A stretch of 5,018 bases of DNA from assembly GCA_021799555.1 (NCBI GenBank), contig JAJZAG010000278.1, positions 1 to 5,018 of the forward strand. The letters are read 5' to 3'. The notes under the pieces were generated by a model. The model had not been told where the DNA came from and did not search any database. It saw nothing but the letters and a program-made list of their open reading frames with translations. The position numbers and the translations under genes were made by a program. Positions within the stretch are counted from its first letter, which is position 1; each line of letters opens with the position of its first letter. Of this stretch, positions 1-5,018 are shown piece after piece. This DNA is from Deltaproteobacteria bacterium. GTDB lineage: Bacteria; Desulfobacterota; Binatia; Binatales; Binataceae.

Positions 1-527
1 GATAGGTCGAACAGCGCCGCGGCGTGCAGGCCGCCGGTCGCGGCGAAAACCGCCTGCTCGGCCCGCATCGCGGGCGCAAGCCCGAGGATCGTGTGCGCGG
101 CGACGCGCGCGCGGCCGGCCGGCGGCGCGACGCGGCGCGTGATCGATTCGATGCTGGTCTTGCCGCAAATCCCGCAGCTCGAAGTTATCGCGAAGTTGCG
201 CTTGAGCCGCGCGCGCATCCGCTCGGCGGGCACGCTCAGGATCACGTCGATCATGTTCGGCTCGGGCTTGCCGCGGCGGCCGCGCACGCGCCGAATCGTG
301 TCGATCTCGCGGATCGATTCGATGAAGCCCTCGGCGAAAAGAAAACCCGCGGCCAGCTCCTCGTCGTGGCCCGGCGTGCGCATCGTCAGCGTGAAGCGGC
401 GTCCGCCGAGGCGAATCTCGAGCGGCTCTTCGACCGCGAGCGATTCGTCGCTCTCGGCCGCGCGGGTTCGCGACCACTTGAGAGCGCGCGCCGGCGCGAT
501 ACGGCTATCGTCCGGAGGGTTTTTCAT
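1..527 (-). CDS. fdhD: Formate dehydrogenase accessory sulfurtransferase FdhD (FdsC), 3' end outside window
   Basis: FdhD carries sulfur from a cysteine desulfurase (IscS in E. coli) to the bis-MGD cofactor before it is inserted into formate dehydrogenase; without it the enzyme is inactive. The visible 175 residues begin MKNPPDDSRIAP and run off the left edge still open. The family's redox-active motif SSCGICG is at residues 116-122, with the paired cysteines Cys118 and Cys121 that correspond to Cys121/Cys124 of E. coli FdhD. A second family signature, TGGLHAA, is at 164-170. The region around residues 51-70 (TPGHDEELAAGFLFAEGFIE) is also typical. Roughly the last third of a normal FdhD of about 270 residues is missing because of the window edge. 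The ATG at 527 lies inside the end of fdsD, a 23-base overlap, and I see no good Shine-Dalgarno before it, so translation is probably coupled to fdsD. The family call is very secure; the start is less so. Confidence 0.95.
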   Translation of the reverse strand, partial: MKNPPDDSRIAPARALKWSRTRAAESDESLAVEEPLEIRLGGRRFTLTMRTPGHDEELAAGFLFAEGFIESIREIDTIRRVRGRRGKPEPNMIDVILSVPAERMRARLKRNFAITSSCGICGKTSIESITRRVAPPAGRARVAAHTILGLAPAMRAEQAVFAATGGLHAAALFDL

Positions 528-771
528 CGCCGCGCTTCGCCGCCGCGGCGGCGGCTTCTCGTGCAAGCAAGCGGACTGCGTCGCGCACGATCTCTTTGAG
601 CTCTCCGCCGCCGCTCGCAGCCATATGCTCGGCGAGCTGCCGGCGCATCGACGGCGCCCAGAAGTTCTTTAGATGACCGGCAACGCCAGCGACAGCTTCG
701 GCGCGATCGGGCCACGCCTCGAAGAACGCCCCAATCTGATTTGCCATCATGATGAGGCGGCGGTTATCCAC
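505..771 (-). CDS. fdsD: NAD-dependent formate dehydrogenase delta subunit FdsD
   Basis: This is the small fourth subunit of the FdsABGD complex; it is part of the purified R. capsulatus enzyme and is thought to help assembly or cofactor insertion rather than catalysis. The 88-residue product has the family core: MANQIGAFFEAWPDR near residues 9-23, then AGHLKNFWAPSMRR at 31-44. I chose the GTG at 771 because VDNRRLIMMANQIG lines up with the usual few residues before MANQIG. The frame stays open upstream to a TTG at 840, inside fdsA (111 residues), but that arginine-rich extension looks non-native; ATGs at 750 and 747 would give 81 or 80 residues. A weak GGA lies 8 bases before the GTG. The C-terminus is longer than usual in my memory of the family: after residue 57 an apparently helical tail with six consecutive alanines (73-78) ends in KRGDEKPSGR. 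It lies 46 bases after fdsA and overlaps fdhD by 23. Confidence 0.88.
   Translation of the reverse strand: MDNRRLIMMANQIGAFFEAWPDRAEAVAGVAGHLKNFWAPSMRRQLAEHMAASGGGELKEIVRDAVRLLAREAAAAAAKRGDEKPSGR
538..553. repeat. Perfect 16-base GC-only palindrome just before the fdhD start
   Basis: CGCCGCCGCGGCGGCG is its own reverse complement. It lies in the run of six alanine codons (GCC three times, then GCG three times) at the end of fdsD and stops 10 bases before the fdhD ATG. In RNA it could form a six-base-pair all-GC stem with a CGCG loop. It may block fdhD initiation until ribosomes translating fdsD open it, or may only reflect the alanine run in a GC-rich genome. Confidence 0.5.
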
Positions 772-817
772 GGAGCTTATCCATCGGCGGATTTTCCTGC
801 GTGGCTCGTGCCGAGGT
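772..817 (-). other. fdsA-fdsD gap crossed by a 14-codon mini-ORF
   Basis: An ATG at 821-819 overlaps the fdsA stop as ATGA and opens a frame of 14 codons (MNLGTSHAGKSADG) that ends with TAA at 779-777, five bases before the proposed GTG start of fdsD. The peptide resembles nothing I know. If translated, it would carry ribosomes that finish fdsA up to the fdsD start. It may equally be chance. No terminator or promoter is visible in the gap. Confidence 0.35.
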
Positions 818-3616
818 TCATCGATGCGGCACGCTTTCAAAGTCTTCGAGCTTTGCCACCGGCATCACTTCGACGGCGGTCACCTTGTACTCCGGGCAGT
901 TGGTCGCCCAATCGGAAAATTCGGTGGTGAGAAGATTGGTGCGCGACTCGGGATGATGGAACGTCGTGTACACCACGCCCGGCTGCATCCGCGGCGAGAG
1001 ATGTGCGCGCAGCCGCGTCGCACCCTTGCGCGAGCGCACTTCGACCGAGGCGCCCTCGCGGATTCCACGATTCTGCGCATCGTGGGGATGGATTTCCAGG
1101 AGATCCTCCTGATGCATCGATTCGTTCGGCGTGCGGCGCGTCTGGCTGCCGACGTTGTATTGGGTAAGGATGCGCCCGGTCGTGAGCACGAGCGGAAAAC
1201 GCGCCGAGGTGCGTTCCTCGCTCGGGATATATTCGGTAATCGTGAATTTCCCGAGGCCGCGCGCAAAGCGATCGACGTGCATCGTCGGCGTTCCTTCGGG
1301 TGCCGCGTCGTTGCACGGCCATTGCACGCTGCCGAGCCGCTCGAGTTTCTCGTAGCTAACGCCGGCGAAGGTCGGGGTCAGTCGCGCGATTTCATCCATG
1401 ATCTGCGCCGGGTGCGAATACGCCATCGGATATCCAAGCGCCGCCGAAAGCAGGCAGGTGATTTGCCAATCCTCGTAACCGGCAATCGGCTCCATCACCT
1501 TACGCACGCGCGATACGCGGCGTTCGCTGTTGGTGAAGGTGCCGTTTTTCTCGAGGAACGACGCGCCCGGTAAGACCACGTGCGCATACTTCGCGGTCTC
1601 ATTCAGAAAGATGTCCTGAAGGACCACGCATTCCATTTTCTTCAGGGCCGCGATCACGTGGCCCGAGTCAGGTTCCGATTGGACCGGATCTTCGCCCTGG
1701 ATATAAAGCCCCTTGAAGGTGCCGTCGAGCGCGGCGTCCATCATGTTCGGGATTCTGAATCCCGGCTCGGGATCGAGCGCGACGCGCCAATCGCGCTCGA
1801 ACGCGCCGCGCGTCGCGGCGTCCGAAATATGCCGATAGCCGGTCAACTCGTGCGGGAACGATCCCATGTCGCATGAGCCCTGCACGTTGTTCTGGCCGCG
1901 CAGCGGATTTACGCCGACTCCGGGCCTGCCGATATTGCCGGTCAGCATCGCGAGGTTCGCCATCCCGAGCACCATCGTGCTGCCCTGGCTATGCTCGGTG
2001 ACGCCGAGTCCATAATAGATGGCGCCGTTGGGCGCTGAGGCATAAAGACGCGCAGCCGCGCGAAGATCGGACGCGGGCACACCGGTAATCGGCTCGACCG
2101 CTTCAGGCGAGTTGCGCGGTTCGAGGATGAAGCGGCGCCAGTTCTCGAATTCGCGCGGCTCGCAGCGCGCGCGCACGAACTCGAGGTCGGCGAGAGCTTC
2201 GCTCATCACGACGTGCGCAATCGCGTTGATAATCGCGACGTTGGTTCCGGGGCGGAGCTTCAGATGATGCGTGGCCGCAACGTGCGGCAATTTGACGATC
2301 TCGATCTGGCGCGGATCGATCACGATAAGCTGCGCGCCTTCGCGAATGCGGCGTTTGAGCGCCGAGCCGAATACCGGATGACCCTCGGTCGGGTTGGCGC
2401 CGATTATCATGATCACGTCGGCGTAGCGCACCGAGTCGAAATCCTGCGTGGTCGCGCTGGTGCCGAAGGCGTGCTTGAGTCCGTAGCCGGTCGGCGAATG
2501 GCAGACCCGCGCGCAGGTATCGACGTTGTTGTTGCCGAACGCGGCGCGCACCAGTTTCTGGACCAGATAGGTTTCTTCGTTGGTACATCGCGACGAGGTG
2601 ATTCCGCCCACCGCCTCGCGTCCGTAACGCGCCTGGATTCGCTTCAACTCCCGCGCGGCGTGCGCGATCGCTTCCTCCCAACTGACTTCGCGCCACGGAT
2701 CATCGATCGTTGCGCGGACCATCGGCCGCTTTACGCGATCGGGATGCGTCGCGTAGCCCCACGCGAAGCGCCCTTTGACGCAGGCGTGCCCATGATTGGC
2801 GTGCCCGTCCTGGTTCGGGACCATTCTGACAACGGTTGCGCCTTTCATCTCGGCTTTGAAGGAGCATCCCACCCCGCAGTAGCCGCAGGTGGTGACAACG
2901 CTGCGCTCGGCCTGCCCCATCGCGATTACCGATTTCTCGGTCAAAGCCGCGGTCGGACACGATTGCACGCATGCGCCGCACGAAACGCACTCCGAACTTC
3001 CAAACGGTTCGTGATTGCTCGCGGACACGGCGGAGCCGAAACCGCGTCCTTCGATCGTAAGCGCGAACGTGCCCTGAATTTCCTCGCACGCGCGAACGCA
3101 TCGCGAGCACACGATGCATCGCGACGGATCGAAGGTGAAGTAAAGGTCTGATTCGTCCTTGGCGGCAGCCAGATGGTTTGCGCCCTGATAGCCGTAGCGG
3201 ACTTCGCGCAACCCGACCGCGCCCGCCATCTCCTGCAGCTCGCAGTTGCCGTTGGCCGGGCAGGTCAAGCAGTCTAGCGGATGGTCCGAAATATACAGCT
3301 CCATCACGCCGCGGCGCAGCTTAGCGAGCGCCTCGCTCTCGGTGCGGACGACCATCGCGTCACGCACCGGCGTCGTGCACGAGGCCGGATAGCCGCGCAC
3401 GCCTTCGATCTCGACCAGGCACAGGCGGCACGAACCAAACGGTTCGAGCGAATCGGTCGCGCAGAGTTTCGGAATCCTGCGCCCCGCGATCGCCGCCGCC
3501 CGCATCACGCTCGTTCCCGCCGGAACGACGACCGTGGCGCCGTCGATCTTGACGGTTACGGCCGCATCGCCCGCGCGCGCAGGGGTTCCAAAGTCGGTGT
3601 CGCTCGCGGATCGCAT
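818..3616 (-). CDS. fdsA: NAD-dependent formate dehydrogenase catalytic alpha subunit FdsA (bis-MGD, Fe-S)
   Basis: Catalytic subunit, 932 residues, close to the usual 930-960; it oxidises formate to CO2 in the cytoplasm, and the family can also reduce CO2. Domains in order: a NuoG-like N-terminal [2Fe-2S] domain (Cys52, 63, 66, 80); a His-ligated [4Fe-4S] site (His112, Cys116, 119, 125); two ferredoxin-type [4Fe-4S] sites (Cys167/170/173/177 and Cys210/213/216/220, each the first three of one motif plus a distal Cys); the CGYCGVGC motif of the molybdopterin oxidoreductase domain (Cys244, 247, 251, 279) followed by a conserved lysine, Lys281; and a C-terminal molydopterin dinucleotide-binding domain from about 805. 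The metal ligand is Cys372 (codon TGC, so not selenocysteine), next to His373 in ARVCHSPTG. Arg573 in LRGQNNVQG matches the active-site arginine: the spacing of 201 equals Cys386-Arg587 of R. capsulatus FdsA. Every expected ligand is present. The ATG at 3616 follows AAGGA by 10 bases; fdsB ends 42 bases upstream. Confidence 0.98.
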   Translation of the reverse strand: MRSASDTDFGTPARAGDAAVTVKIDGATVVVPAGTSVMRAAAIAGRRIPKLCATDSLEPFGSCRLCLVEIEGVRGYPASCTTPVRDAMVVRTESEALAKLRRGVMELYISDHPLDCLTCPANGNCELQEMAGAVGLREVRYGYQGANHLAAAKDESDLYFTFDPSRCIVCSRCVRACEEIQGTFALTIEGRGFGSAVSASNHEPFGSSECVSCGACVQSCPTAALTEKSVIAMGQAERSVVTTCGYCGVGCSFKAEMKGATVVRMVPNQDGHANHGHACVKGRFAWGYATHPDRVKRPMVRATIDDPWREVSWEEAIAHAARELKRIQARYGREAVGGITSSRCTNEETYLVQKLVRAAFGNNNVDTCARVCHSPTGYGLKHAFGTSATTQDFDSVRYADVIMIIGANPTEGHPVFGSALKRRIREGAQLIVIDPRQIEIVKLPHVAATHHLKLRPGTNVAIINAIAHVVMSEALADLEFVRARCEPREFENWRRFILEPRNSPEAVEPITGVPASDLRAAARLYASAPNGAIYYGLGVTEHSQGSTMVLGMANLAMLTGNIGRPGVGVNPLRGQNNVQGSCDMGSFPHELTGYRHISDAATRGAFERDWRVALDPEPGFRIPNMMDAALDGTFKGLYIQGEDPVQSEPDSGHVIAALKKMECVVLQDIFLNETAKYAHVVLPGASFLEKNGTFTNSERRVSRVRKVMEPIAGYEDWQITCLLSAALGYPMAYSHPAQIMDEIARLTPTFAGVSYEKLERLGSVQWPCNDAAPEGTPTMHVDRFARGLGKFTITEYIPSEERTSARFPLVLTTGRILTQYNVGSQTRRTPNESMHQEDLLEIHPHDAQNRGIREGASVEVRSRKGATRLRAHLSPRMQPGVVYTTFHHPESRTNLLTTEFSDWATNCPEYKVTAVEVMPVAKLEDFESVPHR

Positions 3617-3658
3617 CGAAGGTAAATCCTTATCTTTCGAGATACCCGGGTTGCGCGA
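3617..3658 (-). promoter_or_regulatory. fdsB-fdsA gap with fdsA ribosome binding site and two small hairpins
   Basis: The gap is only 42 bases. On the coding strand AAGGA at 3631-3627 is a good Shine-Dalgarno, 10 bases before the fdsA ATG. It is part of a small potential stem, AAGG-ATTTA-CCTT (3631-3619), that would hide the site. Directly upstream is a second inverted repeat, TATCT-CGAA-AGATA (3644-3631). The two share base 3631. The Shine-Dalgarno is clear; the hairpins are short (4 and 5 base pairs), AU-rich in part, and may be chance. I see no promoter here, and the spacing fits one transcript. Confidence 0.6.
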
Positions 3659-5018
3659 TCAAATCGCCGCGCCCAGCTCCGCCACATCGCCCATCTTAAG
3701 GCCAAAGTCTTCGGGAAAATGGCGAATCGCGCTTATCACCGGCAGCGGCGCAAGGCCGCCGAGCGCGCACAACGAGCCATTGGTCATCGTATCGCAAAGC
3801 TCACGCAGCAGCATCAGGGCCGACCGCGCGTTGCGCCGCGCGATCAGCCTGTCGAGCACCTCGACAGCGCGCACCGATCCGAGCCGGCACGGGGTGCATT
3901 TTCCACACGATTCGAGTGCGCAGAATTCCATCGCGAAACGCGCCATCCGCGCCATATCGACGCGGTCGTCGAAAACCACGATCCCGCCGTGGCCCAAGAT
4001 TCCGCCCGCGCGCTGCATGGGTTCGTAATCGAGCGCGATATCGAGCGCCGAGGCAGGCAGATATCCGCCGAGCGGGCCGCCGATCTGAATCGCGCGAACG
4101 GGCAGGCCGCTCGCGGTGCCTGCGCCGATTCCTTCAACCAGCTCGCGCAGTGTAACTCCGATCGGCATCTCGACCAGTCCGGGCCGTTTGACGTTGCCGG
4201 CGAGCTGAAACGGAAGCGTGCCGGGCGAGGCTTCAGTACCGAGCGAGCGATAAAAGTCGGCGCCGTGATGGATTATCGCGGGCACGCTCGCGAGCGTGAC
4301 GACGTTGTGAACCAGCGTGGGTTTGCCGAACAGTCCGCTGATAGCGGGCACCGGCGGTTTGTGCCTGACCATACCGCGCCGCCCCTCGATACTCTCCAGC
4401 ATCGCGGTTTCTTCGCCGCAGACATAGGAACCCGCGCCGACGCGAACTTCAAGATCGAAGCCGCGGCCGAGTATTCCATTGGCGCGCGCCGCGGCGATCG
4501 CGGTGTTCATGGTCCGGCACGCGTCGGGATATTCGGAGCGAATATAGATATAGCCGTATGACGCGCCGACAGCGGCCGCCGCGATCGCCATCCCCTCGAG
4601 CAAGGCGAAAGGATCGCCCTCCATAATCATGCGGTCGGCGAAGGTTCCAGAGTCGCCTTCGTCGGCATTGCAGACGATATATTTGCGCTCGGCGGCGTTC
4701 GCGCTCACGGTCTCCCATTTGACTCCGGCGGGAAAGCCGGCTCCTCCGCGGCCGCGCAGCCCGGATTTCCTGATCGTTTCGACGACGCGCGCCGCGCCCA
4801 GCTCGCGCGAGCGTTCAAGCGCGCGGAATCCGCCGCGAGCGCGGTAATCTTCGAACGAAAGCGGATCGAGTTCACCGGCGCGCGCGAAGATGACGCGGTT
4901 TTGCGCCGCCAGGAACGGAATCTTTTCGACCGCGCCGAGGCGCAATCGATGCGCGCCGCCTTCGAGGAACGCCGCGTCGAAAAGTCCCGCCACATCGTCG
5001 GGCGCGACCGGCCCGTAC
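3659..5018 (-). CDS. fdsB: NAD-dependent formate dehydrogenase beta subunit FdsB (NuoF-like diaphorase), 5' end outside window
   Basis: FMN- and NAD-binding subunit that takes electrons from FdsA and reduces NAD+. The frame is open to the right edge, giving 452 residues in the window, and starts with YGPVAPDDV. That is the end of the thioredoxin-like [2Fe-2S] domain fused to NuoF in FdsB, so the first part (probably 60-100 residues) is missing and the GTG at 4993 is internal, not the start. Visible parts, numbered from the first residue in the window: FMN/NAD glycine-rich motif GLRGRGGAGFPAG at 86-98; CNADEGDSGTFADR at 116-129; GAGSYVCGEET at 195-205; and the C-terminal [4Fe-4S] ligands in ESCGKCTPCR (Cys371, 374, 377) with distal Cys417. 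NuoF of complex I and HoxF of NAD-reducing hydrogenase share these motifs, but the N-terminal fusion and the following fdsA and fdsD settle the role. fdsG is expected upstream, beyond the edge. It ends 42 bases before fdsA. Confidence 0.96.
   Translation of the reverse strand, partial: YGPVAPDDVAGLFDAAFLEGGAHRLRLGAVEKIPFLAAQNRVIFARAGELDPLSFEDYRARGGFRALERSRELGAARVVETIRKSGLRGRGGAGFPAGVKWETVSANAAERKYIVCNADEGDSGTFADRMIMEGDPFALLEGMAIAAAAVGASYGYIYIRSEYPDACRTMNTAIAAARANGILGRGFDLEVRVGAGSYVCGEETAMLESIEGRRGMVRHKPPVPAISGLFGKPTLVHNVVTLASVPAIIHHGADFYRSLGTEASPGTLPFQLAGNVKRPGLVEMPIGVTLRELVEGIGAGTASGLPVRAIQIGGPLGGYLPASALDIALDYEPMQRAGGILGHGGIVVFDDRVDMARMARFAMEFCALESCGKCTPCRLGSVRAVEVLDRLIARRNARSALMLLRELCDTMTNGSLCALGGLAPLPVISAIRHFPEDFGLKMGDVAELGAAI

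Noticed and set aside
749..1573. 274-codon open frame on the plus strand
   Set aside because: It lies wholly opposite the fdsA and fdsD reading frames, its translation is rich in Arg/His/Ala with no recognisable domain, and such frames are expected opposite GC-rich genes.
2501..2503. Possible selenocysteine at the formate dehydrogenase active site
   Set aside because: The codon is TGC, a plain cysteine, and no in-frame TGA occurs inside fdsA.
2213..3151. 312-codon open frame on the plus strand
   Set aside because: It is antisense to the Fe-S and active-site regions of fdsA, whose conservation is certain, and the translated product shows no family motif.
3719..4561. 280-codon open frame on the plus strand
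   Set aside because: It is antisense to fdsB, and the composition and lack of motifs mark it as a codon-bias shadow.
2664..4588. Four copies of the palindrome GCGATCGC (2664, 3486, 4494, 4581), like the cyanobacterial HIP1 repeat
   Set aside because: All four are in frame as GCG ATC GC, coding Ala-Ile-Ala with what look like preferred codons in alanine-rich helices. That explains the excess over chance without a repeat element; genome-wide counts in non-coding DNA would be needed to revive the idea.
4991..4993. GTG at 4993 as the fdsB start
   Set aside because: The frame is open beyond it to the window edge and encodes YGPVAPDD, a conserved FdsB segment, so the gene starts outside the window.
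3659..5018. NuoF of complex I or HoxF of a NAD-reducing hydrogenase
   Set aside because: The motifs are shared, but the visible end of the thioredoxin-like fusion and the downstream fdsA-fdsD-fdhD genes point to formate dehydrogenase.

Overview
The window lies entirely inside one minus-strand operon for a cytoplasmic, NAD+-dependent, molybdenum (or tungsten) formate dehydrogenase of the FdsABGD type, the oxygen-tolerant class known from Cupriavidus necator and Rhodobacter capsulatus. Reading in the direction of transcription (right to left) it holds: fdsB, with its 5' end beyond the right edge; fdsA, complete; fdsD, complete and small; and fdhD (called fdsC in those organisms), whose 3' end runs off the left edge. 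There is no RNA gene, mobile element, CRISPR array or terminator. The longest stretches without a gene are 42 and 46 bases.

The genes form one electron path plus its maturation. FdsA oxidises formate to CO2 at a bis-MGD centre with a cysteine ligand and passes electrons along a chain of Fe-S clusters. FdsB, a NuoF-like subunit, passes them through a [4Fe-4S] cluster and FMN to NAD+. FdsD is the small fourth subunit. FdhD transfers sulfur needed to activate the bis-MGD cofactor. The remaining subunit, FdsG (NuoE-like), is expected just beyond the right edge.

The organism is a GC-rich bacterium (by eye about 60-65% G+C) with strongly GC-biased third codon positions; this makes long but meaningless open frames on the opposite strand. 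I cannot assign a lineage. Such an enzyme fits an organism that uses formate as an electron source, as an intermediate of C1 metabolism, or both.

I found no undescribed system. The points worth a second look concern organisation: fdsD comes before fdhD rather than after it, fdsD and fdhD overlap by 23 bases next to a GC-only palindrome, a 14-codon mini-ORF bridges fdsA and fdsD, and the fdsA ribosome binding site sits in a small potential hairpin.
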